Shown in pieces: positions 7,856-15,957 of a stretch of DNA of 41,439 bases. A program made the translations under genes and the position numbers. The stretch lies in NCBI RefSeq assembly GCF_000495475.1, contig NZ_ASGZ01000017.1:1-41439 (forward strand), given 5' to 3'. The notes under the pieces were generated by a model that was given only the letters and a program-made list of their open reading frames with translations, ran no database searches and had not been told where the DNA came from. The stretch comes from Candidatus Halobonum tyrrellensis G22 (lineage in GTDB: Archaea; Halobacteriota; Halobacteria; Halobacteriales; Haloferacaceae). Each line of letters starts with the position of its first letter. Within the stretch, counting starts at the first letter, position 1.

Positions 7856-9037
7856 TCAGTTCGCGGTGCTGACGACCTTGACCACGTCGCCCTCCTCCAG
7901 CTCCCGGTCCTCGCCGATCCGACGGTCCGCGCGGGCGTCGACCGCGTGGAGGTAGCCGTCGCCGATGTCGGAGTGGACCGCGTACGCCAGGTCGCGCGGC
8001 CCGCTCCCGTCGGGGAGGAGGAACGCGTCGGGGAGGACGTTGCCCTTGGCGTCGGTCCACCGGGTCTCGTTTTCGACCGGGAACGCGGTTATCATCCCGA
8101 GCAGGCCGTACACCGCCTCGTTCAGCGACGCCTGCACGCCCGTGCCGCCGAATTGCTCCATCACCTCGCGGACCGTCTCCAACCCCTGCTGTTGCGCCTG
8201 GCTCACGTCGCCCGTGATCCGGAAGTCGGGGTCGCCGGGGTCGTAGTCGACGACGCCCGCCTCCGCCGCCTTCCTGAGCGCGAGTTCGCCGTCCGCGGTC
8301 GCCGGCACGACGGGCTTGTCCGTCTCGCGGAGGCGCTCGACGTTCCCCTCGGGCGCGATGTCGGCCTTGTTCGCCACGAGCACGATGGGTTTCGTCCGCG
8401 CGCGTACGTCGCGCGCGAGCGCCTCGCGGGTCTCGTCGGTCCACGCCATCGGGTCGTCGGGGTACTCCAGTTCTCTGAGGCTGGCGGTCACCTCGTACTC
8501 GCTCGCGCCGAACCCCGTCAGGAGGTCCGCGAGCGCCTCGTCGATGTCGAAGTCGGGCGAGCGCGACTTGCGCTCGACCGACTCCCAGTTGCGGTCGACG
8601 ATGCCCGCGAGCCACTGGTCCATCTCCTCTTCGACGAAGTCGGCCTCCTCGACGGGGTCGTACTCGCCCACCTCGACCGGTTCCCCCTCGGCGTTGGTCG
8701 CGCCCGCGGCGTCGACCACCTGGAGGATCACGTCCGCGTTCGTCAGCGCGTCGAGGAACTGGTTGCCCAGCCCCCGCCCCTCGTGGGCGCCGGGGACGAG
8801 CCCCGCCACGTCGAGGAGTTCCACCGGGACGTACCGCTTGCCCGCCCGGCAGTTCTCGTCGTCACACCGCTCGTCGCGGTCGAGACACGGGCAGTCGGTC
8901 CGGACGTGGGTGACTCCCCGGTTGGGGTCGATGGTGGTGAACGGGTAGTTGCCCACGTCCACGTCCGCCATCGTCGCCGCCTTGTAGAAGGTAGATTTGC
9001 CCGCGTTCGGCTTGCCCGCGAGCGCGACCGATATCAT
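7856..9037 (-). CDS. YchF/OBG-type GTPase-ATPase with TGS domain
   Basis: 393 residues. G1 loop AGKPNAGKST (7-16), G3 in ELLDVAGLVPGAHEGRGLGNQFL, an archaeal Cys-containing insert (CPCLDRDERCDDENC) that may bind metal, a long helical insert, NKAD (G4), and a C-terminal TGS domain (about 310-393, including DLAYAVHSDIGDGYLHA). In the archaeal subfamily, as in bacterial YchF, G4 may favour ATP over GTP; here it reads NKAD, as in GTP-binding members, so nucleotide preference is uncertain. It is a ribosome-associated translation or stress factor. Start ATG at 9037. Confidence 0.95.
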   Translation of the reverse strand: MISVALAGKPNAGKSTFYKAATMADVDVGNYPFTTIDPNRGVTHVRTDCPCLDRDERCDDENCRAGKRYVPVELLDVAGLVPGAHEGRGLGNQFLDALTNADVILQVVDAAGATNAEGEPVEVGEYDPVEEADFVEEEMDQWLAGIVDRNWESVERKSRSPDFDIDEALADLLTGFGASEYEVTASLRELEYPDDPMAWTDETREALARDVRARTKPIVLVANKADIAPEGNVERLRETDKPVVPATADGELALRKAAEAGVVDYDPGDPDFRITGDVSQAQQQGLETVREVMEQFGGTGVQASLNEAVYGLLGMITAFPVENETRWTDAKGNVLPDAFLLPDGSGPRDLAYAVHSDIGDGYLHAVDARADRRIGEDRELEEGDVVKVVSTAN

Positions 9038-9127
9038 ACGCCTCCCTTCACGAGCGTCCGGAAAGCGCCTTTCGGTCCGCCGGGTCGGAACTGCGCGCTT
9101 TTCACGCTCGGCCGACTACTGCCTCGT

Positions 9128-9322
9128 ATGACCGCACTCGCGTTCGACGAGACCGGCGTAGACGTGGAGTACCAAGGCACCGAGTTCCGCCTGGAGAAGG
9201 ACCTGATCGAGGACGCCACCGGGAAGTCGTACGTGGACGTGACCGACCACGAGGTGTTACAGATCGTCGAGGAGGACCCCTCGCTGTCGGGCGAACCCCG
9301 GCGGGTCGGCGACGTACTGTAG
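9128..9322 (+). CDS. DUF5800-type small haloarchaeal protein
   Basis: 64 residues, beginning MTALAFDETGVDVEYQGTEF and containing KSYVDVTDHEVLQIVEED. I recognise it as the short conserved haloarchaeal protein type called DUF5800; function unknown. The start was set at the ATG at 9128, since the longer frame upstream is antisense to YchF and not real. It is divergent from YchF across 90 bp. Confidence 0.78.
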   Translation: MTALAFDETGVDVEYQGTEFRLEKDLIEDATGKSYVDVTDHEVLQIVEEDPSLSGEPRRVGDVL

Positions 9323-9356
9323 CCCCGACGCCCGCGCGTTCGCACCCCGACCCGAC

Positions 9357-9608
9357 TCAGCCGAGGCCGCGGTCGTCGGGCGCCTCCTCCAGCGTCTCCG
9401 CGCGTTCGACGAGGTGGTCGACCAGTCTGACCGCCGTCTCCTCGACCGTCGTCAGGTCGTCGTCGGCGCGTCCCTTCACCCGGACCGACACCTGGTAGAG
9501 CCCCAACTCGACTTCGGGGACCGTATCGGGTCCCGGCTCCTCCGCGTCGGCCGACCGCTCGGTCCCTTCGGCGTCGTCCGCGCCCCCGGCCTCGGCGTCG
9601 TCGGTCAT
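9357..9608 (-). CDS. small acidic haloarchaeal protein, unknown function
   Basis: 83 residues: an acidic disordered N-terminal half, then a compact part with beta strand ELGLYQVSVRVKGRA and a helix ETAVRLVDHLVERAETL. The internal ATG at 9608 was chosen; the upstream extension is basic and unlike a haloarchaeal protein. It is convergent with the DUF5800 gene, with a 34 bp gap. I cannot assign a function. Confidence 0.65.
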   Translation of the reverse strand: MTDDAEAGGADDAEGTERSADAEEPGPDTVPEVELGLYQVSVRVKGRADDDLTTVEETAVRLVDHLVERAETLEEAPDDRGLG

Positions 9609-9726
9609 TACCCTACGCGTACGGCCCGCCGGCAAAAGAATGACGCCTGCACACCGCCCGTCCGCCCTGTCGGGCTGTCGGCCCCGCGGTCGTCCCCGTC
9701 GCTTCCGTCGGGGGACCGCCGGCGCC

Positions 9727-11214
9727 CTACCGGTGGTCGCCGTCCGCGCCGCCCACGCCGTCGGCGCCGATCCGGCCGACCGTCGATTCGAGCCGTTCGA
9801 TCGCCGCGGCTATCTCGTCGACCAACTCGGCCTGCTCGCTGTTGGCCGCGACGGCCGTTTCGATCTCCCCGGCGACCTGCTGCGACCGGTCGGCGGCGCT
9901 GTCGACCATGCTCGACACCTCCTCGGTCCGGGCGGCCTGGTCGTCGGTCGCCTCCGCGATGTCCTCCATCCCCGCGGACGTCTCGCTCACCGACTCGACG
10001 ATCTCCCCTTGGTTGTCGACCACCTCGCGGACGGCGTCCGCGCTCGTCCGGATCTCGTCGGTCACCGCCTCGATGCTCTCGACCGTCTCGCTCGCGTCCT
10101 CGCGGGTCTCGTGGATGACCTCCTCGATCCGGTCGGACTCGTTGCCTACTTGCGTCGCGAGCGACTTCACCTCGTTCGCGACGACGGCGAACCCCTCGCC
10201 GGCCTCGCCCGCCCGCGCCGCCTCGATGTTGGCGTTGAGCGCGAGGATGTTCGTCCGGTCGGCTATCTCGTTGATGATCTCCACCATCTCGTCGACCTGT
10301 GAGATCTGCTCGGCGAGTTCGCGCGTCTGTTCTGCGGCGTCGTCGCCGCTGTCGGCGACCCGCTCCATCCGGTCGACCGCGCGCTCGCCCGCCTCCGTGC
10401 TCTCGGTCGCCAGCTCCCGCGCCGCCTCCGACCGCCGGTTGATCTCCTCGGCCGACGCCGCGATCTCCTCGACGGTCGCCGACAGCGACGACACCTCGCT
10501 CGACACCTCCTCCATGTTCTCCGCCTGCGTCGACGCCAGGTCGCCCGCCTCGTCGATCGCGTCGCCGATCAGTCGGGACGCCTCGGCCGCTTGGGTCGTG
10601 GTGTCGGCCACCTCCTCGGACATCTGCCGCTGGGCGTCGGCGATCGCCTCGCGCTGTTCGACCAGTCCCGTCACGTCCGCCGTGGTCTCGAAGCCGGCGA
10701 CGATCTCGCCTTCGGGGTTGCGGAGCGGCACGCCCGTCGAGCGGAGCCAGATGTCGCCGTTGGGTGAGGGGACACACCGGGGCTCCGACTCGCTGCGCGA
10801 CTCGCCCGCCCGCATGACGGTCTGGGCGAACGTCTCCATCCCCTCGGCGCCCTGCGCCGCCAGCACCTCGCCGACGTCGCGGCCCACCATCTCCGAGCGG
10901 CTCTGGTCGTTTATCTCGGTGATCCCCTCGTTGCAGTAGGCGATCCGGTCGGCGCTGTCGATGACCCACCCGGCGTCGGGGTGGTCCTCGAGCACCTGCT
11001 CGAACAGCCCGCGCCAGAAGTCGCGCTCGTAGCGGAGCCGCTCGGTCTCGTCGGCCGCGTCCGGCGCGGGGTCGAGGCCGCCCCGGCTCGCGCTCTCGAT
11101 CCGGTCCGGGCCGTCGCTCGCGCCGTCGACGGCGACGCCGCCGTCGGTTCGGCGGTCAGCCGTGTCGGCTCCCCGCTCCGCGGAGTCGCTCCCCCGCTCG
11201 GATGACTCGTCCAT
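9727..11214 (-). CDS. soluble methyl-accepting chemotaxis transducer with PAS domain (Htr-type)
   Basis: 495 residues with no transmembrane segment. An acidic leader (1-60) is followed by a PAS domain (about 62-185: DAGWVIDSADRIAYCNEGI, then VPLRNPEGEIVAGF), a long coiled-coil signalling region, and the hairpin tip IINEIADRTNILALNANIEA with AGEGFAVVANEVKSLA, the conserved CheA/CheW-binding part. It would sense a cytoplasmic cue (redox, light or ligand through PAS) and feed the archaellum-control system. No che genes are nearby, so it must act on a distant cluster. Several Glu/Gln-rich helix positions could be methylation sites. Confidence 0.93.
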   Translation of the reverse strand: MDESSERGSDSAERGADTADRRTDGGVAVDGASDGPDRIESASRGGLDPAPDAADETERLRYERDFWRGLFEQVLEDHPDAGWVIDSADRIAYCNEGITEINDQSRSEMVGRDVGEVLAAQGAEGMETFAQTVMRAGESRSESEPRCVPSPNGDIWLRSTGVPLRNPEGEIVAGFETTADVTGLVEQREAIADAQRQMSEEVADTTTQAAEASRLIGDAIDEAGDLASTQAENMEEVSSEVSSLSATVEEIAASAEEINRRSEAARELATESTEAGERAVDRMERVADSGDDAAEQTRELAEQISQVDEMVEIINEIADRTNILALNANIEAARAGEAGEGFAVVANEVKSLATQVGNESDRIEEVIHETREDASETVESIEAVTDEIRTSADAVREVVDNQGEIVESVSETSAGMEDIAEATDDQAARTEEVSSMVDSAADRSQQVAGEIETAVAANSEQAELVDEIAAAIERLESTVGRIGADGVGGADGDHR

Positions 11215-11323
11215 GTTCGTGGGAGGCCGATCTGGGTAGAAAGGTGTTGCTCCGAGGGTATCAGGACTGATTCCAACGTCGGGTCGTCGCTCGACCGTGG
11301 CGGGGCCGGACGCGGCGCGCGGG

Positions 11324-12103
11324 CTACGCCCCGCCCATCTCGACGTCCCCCGCCCGCCCGGCCGGGAACGTCTCGCGGTGGAGCCGTCGAGCCACCTCGT
11401 CGGCGAGCGTCCGGAGGTTGGCGGCGTCGTCGCGGTTGTACGACACCAGCGTGTCGAGCGCCGACTCGTCGCCCGCCTCGTACTCGTGCCAGAGCCGGAC
11501 CGCGTCGCGCCCGGAGATGTCCGGCCCGTCGCGGGCGACGCCCACCTCCCGCTCGATGGGTTTCAGCCCGCCCGTGAGGTCGAGTCGGCGGCAGGGGTAG
11601 ATCAGGTCGAGGTGGGGGGTGCTCACGTCGAGACCGAGGGCCGTCTCGAGGAACGGCACGTCGAAGCGGGCGCCGTTGAACGTCACGAGCATGTCGGCGG
11701 CGTCGAACTGCTCGGCCACCGCCTCGGCGGTGAGGTCCCGCCCGCGGACCAGCGTCTCCGTCTCCCCGTCGCGGTGGAAGGAGACGGTGGTCACCCGGTC
11801 GCGCTCCTGTGAGAGGCCCGTGGTCTCGATGTCGAAGAAGCACGCCCCCTCGCGGAAGTCCTCGTACAGCCGCCAGCGCTCGCCGCTCGGGAACGCGTCG
11901 TCGAAGTAGGCGGCGTCGCGGTCGTCGAGGCGTTCGGTCGCCTCGTCGATGAACGACTCGATGCGCCCGGCGGTGGTGGCGCCGACGCCCGGCGCGCGCT
12001 CCTGGCGGAACTCCTCCCACTCGCCGATGCCGTTCGCCCACATCCGCCGCTCGGTCCGTTCGCCGACGCCCCGTACCGGGATGAAGCTGTTCCGAATGTG
12101 CAC
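11324..12103 (-). CDS. DEDD-family 3'-5' exonuclease-like protein (RNase H fold)
   Basis: 259 residues, GTG start. The N-terminal about 70 residues are helical and resemble a helix-hairpin-helix region (GVGERTERRMWANGIGEWEEF). The RNase H-like domain then shows exo motif I FFDIETTG (D91, E93), motif II VTFNGARFDVPFLE, and motif III in SYNRDDAANL, giving the four acidic residues of a two-metal nuclease. It matches the YprB-like haloarchaeal family. Partners are unknown. It is divergent from the SRAP gene, which suggests a shared DNA-repair theme. Confidence 0.85.
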   Translation of the reverse strand: MHIRNSFIPVRGVGERTERRMWANGIGEWEEFRQERAPGVGATTAGRIESFIDEATERLDDRDAAYFDDAFPSGERWRLYEDFREGACFFDIETTGLSQERDRVTTVSFHRDGETETLVRGRDLTAEAVAEQFDAADMLVTFNGARFDVPFLETALGLDVSTPHLDLIYPCRRLDLTGGLKPIEREVGVARDGPDISGRDAVRLWHEYEAGDESALDTLVSYNRDDAANLRTLADEVARRLHRETFPAGRAGDVEMGGA

Positions 12104-12244
12104 TTGGTGTCTCCCCGGCGACCGCCCGCCCGACCGCCCGACGGGCCGGCCGCGTTCGTCCTCCCTCGGCGCGTCCCCGAGTTAAGCGTTCGGTCGCACA
12201 CCCGCAGACCGGCGGGCCGGTACACCGGTGGGCCGCGCGGGCGT

Positions 12245-12333
12245 GCCGGGCCGAGGGGGACTGTGCGGGGTCGTGCGGGACCGCCGGGCCGAGTGGACCG
12301 CCGCCGGGTCGGGGGAGTCCCGCCGGGCCGTAG
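12245..12333 (+). repeat. three spaced GCCGGGCCG-containing direct repeats
   Basis: GCCGGGCCGAG occurs at 12245-12255 and 12283-12293, and GCCGGGCCGTAG at 12322-12333, with start-to-start spacings of 38 and 39 bp. Flanking bases are also partly alike (GACCG upstream, GGG(G)AGTC downstream). They lie just before the SRAP promoter. Whether they are binding sites or simple GC-rich drift is unknown. Confidence 0.4.
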
Positions 12334-12354
12334 GGGAGTCATCGGGGCCGCGGT

Positions 12355-12361
12355 AGGGTTA
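12355..12361 (+). promoter_or_regulatory. TATA-like box of the SRAP gene
   Basis: AGGGTTA at 12355-12361 is about 27-33 bp before the ATG at 12388. It is the least GC-rich spot in the region, consistent with a short-leader transcript. Confidence 0.4.
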
Positions 12362-12387
12362 TGCGCGTCCCGGCCCGAGGGTGCGGT

Positions 12388-13098
12388 ATGTGCGGCCGAT
12401 ACTCGCTGTTCACCCCGGAGAGCGCGCTCGAGGAGCGCTTCGGTGCCGACGCGCCGGCCGACTACGAACCGCGCTACAACTGCGCGCCCGGGCAGGACCT
12501 CCCGGTCGTCGCCGGCGACGACCCCGACCGGATGCGCCGGATGACCTGGGGACTCACCCCCTCGTGGGCCGACGAGCCGATGGACCTCGTCAACGCCCGC
12601 GTCGAGACGGTCGCCGACAAGCGGTCGTTCGCCGACGCCTACGAGTCGCGCCGGTGTCTCGTCCCCGCGGACGGCTTCTACGAGTGGAGCGAGAGCCGGC
12701 CGGACGGGACCGCGGGCGACGACAAGCGGCCCTACCGCGTCGCGTTCGACGACGACCGCCCGTTCGCCATGGCGGGGCTGTACGAGCGGTGGACGCCGCC
12801 CGCCCGCCAGTCCGGTCTCGGCGAGTTCGGCGCCGGCGGCGAGGCGGGCGACACCGAGGCCGTCGAGTCGTTCACCGTACTCACCACGGAGCCGAACGCG
12901 GTCGTCTCGCCGCTCCACCACCGGATGGCGGTGGTGCTCCGCCCGGACGCGGAGAGCGACTGGCTCTCCGGCGAGTTGGGCGCGGAGGCGCTCCGCGACC
13001 CGTACGCCGACGACGCGTTCCGCGCGTACCCCGTCTCGACGCGGGTCAACTCGCCCGCAAACGACGACCCCTCGCTGGTCGAACCCGCCGACGCCTGA
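12388..13098 (+). CDS. SRAP/HMCES (YedK-like) DNA-protein-crosslink protein
   Basis: 236 residues. After Met removal the catalytic Cys2 (MCGRYSLF) becomes the N-terminus, which fixes the start at 12388 rather than the upstream in-frame ATG. Other active-site residues are seen: N69 in VNARVETV, E99 in DGFYEW, and H177 in LHHRMAVVL. Family members (YedK, HMCES) form a thiazolidine crosslink with abasic sites in single-stranded DNA and shield them at replication forks. A linker at about 138-158 (GEFGAGGEAGDTEA) is a loop insertion common in haloarchaea. Confidence 0.94.
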   Translation: MCGRYSLFTPESALEERFGADAPADYEPRYNCAPGQDLPVVAGDDPDRMRRMTWGLTPSWADEPMDLVNARVETVADKRSFADAYESRRCLVPADGFYEWSESRPDGTAGDDKRPYRVAFDDDRPFAMAGLYERWTPPARQSGLGEFGAGGEAGDTEAVESFTVLTTEPNAVVSPLHHRMAVVLRPDAESDWLSGELGAEALRDPYADDAFRAYPVSTRVNSPANDDPSLVEPADA

Positions 13099-13160
13099 CT
13101 CCGGTGACCGTCGCGGGGTCGCGACCGGGGTTTTTCCGGCCGCCGCGCCGACGCCCGGGT

Positions 13161-13367
13161 GTGTCCATCGGCCCCTCCGTCTGGGACGCGCTCGAACCGT
13201 TGCTCGTCGACGAGTACGACCACGCCGTCGTCTACGCCGACGTGGCGAGCGAGACGGTGCTCCACGAGGGCGCGGTCAGCGTCCGCCCGAACGGCTGGGT
13301 CGAACTGCCGACCGGCCGCCTGCTCTCGCCGGAGGCGGTCCACCACATCGACGCGCGGCCCGAGTAG
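13161..13367 (+). CDS. small protein, unknown function
   Basis: 68 residues from a GTG at 13161, alternating hydrophobic and acidic residues (DEYDHAVVYADVASETVLHEG, written here only in part: YDHAVVYADV), with a predicted alpha/beta fold. It starts 62 bp after the SRAP stop and ends 75 bp before the acetyltransferase. Composition is typical of haloarchaeal genes. The GTG is the best-placed start, since the frame upstream is antisense-like and Arg-rich. Confidence 0.6.
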   Translation: MSIGPSVWDALEPLLVDEYDHAVVYADVASETVLHEGAVSVRPNGWVELPTGRLLSPEAVHHIDARPE

Positions 13368-13442
13368 CGTTCACGCCGGTCCGCGGGCTCCAGTCGGTGC
13401 GACCCGGCGACTATTTGGGCCGTCACCGACGACCCGACGAGC

Positions 13443-14006
13443 ATGTCAGACCGGTCGGAACGGGAGCGGATGCTCGCGGGCGAGTCGTACGACCCGACGG
13501 ACCCCGAACTCGTCGCGGCGCGCGAACGCGCGCGACGGCTGATCCGCGAGTACAACGCGACGACGGTGGACGAACGCGACCGACGGCGCGAACTGCTCTC
13601 CGACCTGTTCGGGTCGCTCGGGGACGACCCGCTGGTCGAGCCGTCGTTCCGCTGCGACTACGGCTCGAACCTCCACGTCGGCGACGACTTCTACGCCAAC
13701 TTCGACTGCGTCGTCCTCGACGCCGGCCGGGTCCAGGTGGGCGACCGCTGTCAGTTCGCGCCGGGCGTCCACGTCTACACCGCCACCCACCCGCTCGACG
13801 CCGACGAACGTGCGGCGGGACCGGAGTACGCGGAGCCGGTGACCGTCGGCGACGACGTGTGGATCGGCGGCCGCGCGGTCGTCAACCCCGGCGTGACGAT
13901 CGGCGACGAGGCGGTGGTCGGGTCGGGGTCGGTCGTCACCCGCGACGTCCCCTCGGGCGTCGTGGTCGCGGGCAACCCCGCGACGGTGGTCAAAGAGGTC
14001 GACTGA
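13443..14006 (+). CDS. maltose/galactoside O-acetyltransferase-like (hexapeptide-repeat) protein
   Basis: 187 residues. The N-terminal helical cap ([19 protein letters not shown]) is that of the Maa/LacA/NodL family, and it is followed by left-handed beta-helix turns (hexapeptide repeats, about 75-185) with the catalytic histidine in YTATHPLDA and the acetyl-CoA-contacting [15 protein letters not shown] and VVAGNPA segments. It transfers acetyl from acetyl-CoA to a sugar hydroxyl; the natural acceptor in haloarchaea is not known. It stands alone here. Confidence 0.92.
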   Translation: MSDRSERERMLAGESYDPTDPELVAARERARRLIREYNATTVDERDRRRELLSDLFGSLGDDPLVEPSFRCDYGSNLHVGDDFYANFDCVVLDAGRVQVGDRCQFAPGVHVYTATHPLDADERAAGPEYAEPVTVGDDVWIGGRAVVNPGVTIGDEAVVGSGSVVTRDVPSGVVVAGNPATVVKEVD

Positions 14007-14154
14007 GGGCGAGCGGCGGGCAAGCGGCGACTGAGCCGCGGATGAGTGGCGGGTGAGCGGCCGCGAGCGACGGTGCGCGCCGGGTGTGCGGCGTGCGGTG
14101 TTCCCCGCACGCGACGGCGCAAGGCACAAACCCCGCCGCGGTGTGGGAGGTACA

Positions 14155-15957
14155 ATGGTCCTCGGTCTCGACGGCGTCCTCCTCTCCCCGGTCGGCCTCC
14201 TCGCGCTCCTGTCGCTCGTGCCGGTCGTCCTGCTGTACCTGGTCCGGCCGGACCCCCGCGAACTCGACCTGCCGACGATGCGGTTCTTACGCGAGGAGCG
14301 CGGCGAGGACGCCGCCAGCCCGCTGTTCGAGCGGCTGAGCCGGAACCTCCTGTTGCTCCTCCAACTCGCGGTGCTGGCGCTGCTCGCGGTGTCGCTCGCG
14401 ACGCCGTACGTGCCGGTGTCGGAGGCGTCGACAGTCGAGGAGACCGTCGTCGTCGTCGACGGGAGCGCGAGCATGGCGACCCAGGAGGGGGGCACCACCC
14501 GGTTTTCGCGCGCACTCGCAGCCGCGAGCGACGCGCCCACCTCCTCGACGTCGGTCGTGTTCGTCGGCCGCGCCGGGGAGGTGACGCTCCGCGACGGCAC
14601 GCCCGAACAGGCCCGCCGGACGCTCGACGGACTGGCCGTCACCGACGCCGCGGGCGACCTCCGCGACGGCATCGCGCAGGCCGCCGCCATCGCGGGCGAG
14701 AACGCCCGGGTCGTCGTGTTCAGCGACTTCGCCGACGACGGCGGCTGGGAGACCGCCGTCGAGTCCGCCCGCGCGCGCGGCCTGCTGGTCGACCTCCGGC
14801 AGTTCGCGGGCGGCGGCGCCGACAACGTCGGCATCGTCGACCGGCGGTTCGCGGGCGACGAGGTGACGCTGACCGTGAAGAACTACGGCGAGCGCGGCGT
14901 GGAGCGGACGCTCGCACTCGGTGACCAGCGCCGGACGCTGACGCTCGGCAGCGGCGACGTGACCACCGCGACGTTCGCCGTCCCCGCGGGCGGCGGCACC
15001 GCCGAGTTGACGCCGGGCGACTCGTTCCCCACGGACGACGCCGTCGCGCTTGCGGCCCCCGCCGAGGCGACCGTCGATGTGCTCCTGCTCACGAACGACC
15101 GGAGCCGCTACCTCTCGACGGCGCTGTCGGTGGTGCCCGCGGTCGACCTGACGGTCGAGTCGCCGCCCGCGAGCGTCGACGGCGCGTACGACGTGGTGGT
15201 GTACAGCGGCATCGAACAGGGGCGGCTGCTCCGCGGCAACGTCCAAGACGGTCTGGCGGCGCTCGAACGCGGCGGCGGCGTCGTCGTCCGAGCGCAGGAG
15301 TCGATGCCGAACCGCTACCCCGAACTCCTCCCCGTGGAGGTTGGCGACCCGGCCGACTCGGCGTCGGTCGGCTCGGTCGCGAGCGACGAACTCACCCGCG
15401 ACATCAACTTCCCGCCGCCCGAGCGCTACCTCACCGCCCGGCCGACCGAGGGGACGCGGACGCTCGTCGGCCTGGTCGACGGGTCGCCGCTGGTCGCGAC
15501 CGCCGAACGGGACGGCGGGCGCGTCCTCTACTACGGCTACCTCGAGGAGTCGTCGTTCGCGTACAACTACCAGTACCCCGTCTTCTGGAAGCGGGCGGTG
15601 TTCTACCTCGCGGACCGGGCGACGTTCGAGGAACTCAACCGGCCGACGGGCGAGACGCTCCGGTTCGACGCGCCGCGGACCGTGCGGACGCCCGCCGGCG
15701 AGGTGACCGCAGCGGCCGTCCCGATGGACGAGGCGGGCGCGTACGCCGTCGACGACCGGTGGTACGCCGCGTCGCTGTCGAGCGAGTCGGAGTCGGCCGT
15801 CGCCGCCGACCCGCTCGAATCGCGCGGCGACGGCGGCGTCGCCGCCCGCGAGGAGGAGCGGCGGGTGCCGGACCCGCTGACCGAGTGGGTGGCGCTCGCG
15901 GCGCTCGGCGTCTCGGTGGTCGAACTCGGGCTGCTCCGCCGGCGGGGTGACCTCTGA
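14155..15957 (+). CDS. BatA-type membrane VWA-domain protein
   Basis: 600 residues. An N-terminal BatA-type double-membrane unit (TM at about 12-30 and 63-83, joined by LVRPDPRELDLPTMRFL) leads into a VWA domain whose metal site DGSAS (D102-S106) matches DxSxS. Further domains of mostly beta character follow, with a C-terminal TM helix (about 575-595) and a basic tail. BatA/VWA proteins pair with MoxR AAA+ ATPases and are thought to help assemble or regulate envelope complexes. The start at 14155 was chosen because it begins the hydrophobic domain. Its stop overlaps the next ATG (TGATG). First gene of the six-gene cluster. Confidence 0.9.
   Translation: MVLGLDGVLLSPVGLLALLSLVPVVLLYLVRPDPRELDLPTMRFLREERGEDAASPLFERLSRNLLLLLQLAVLALLAVSLATPYVPVSEASTVEETVVVVDGSASMATQEGGTTRFSRALAAASDAPTSSTSVVFVGRAGEVTLRDGTPEQARRTLDGLAVTDAAGDLRDGIAQAAAIAGENARVVVFSDFADDGGWETAVESARARGLLVDLRQFAGGGADNVGIVDRRFAGDEVTLTVKNYGERGVERTLALGDQRRTLTLGSGDVTTATFAVPAGGGTAELTPGDSFPTDDAVALAAPAEATVDVLLLTNDRSRYLSTALSVVPAVDLTVESPPASVDGAYDVVVYSGIEQGRLLRGNVQDGLAALERGGGVVVRAQESMPNRYPELLPVEVGDPADSASVGSVASDELTRDINFPPPERYLTARPTEGTRTLVGLVDGSPLVATAERDGGRVLYYGYLEESSFAYNYQYPVFWKRAVFYLADRATFEELNRPTGETLRFDAPRTVRTPAGEVTAAAVPMDEAGAYAVDDRWYAASLSSESESAVAADPLESRGDGGVAAREEERRVPDPLTEWVALAALGVSVVELGLLRRRGDL

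Larger units (their letters stand above)
12104..12387 (+). other. divergent intergenic region between exonuclease and SRAP genes
   Basis: 284 bp, G-rich, with no supportable gene. It holds the TATA-like box of the SRAP gene and three copies of an 11-12 bp motif described separately. Confidence 0.6.
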
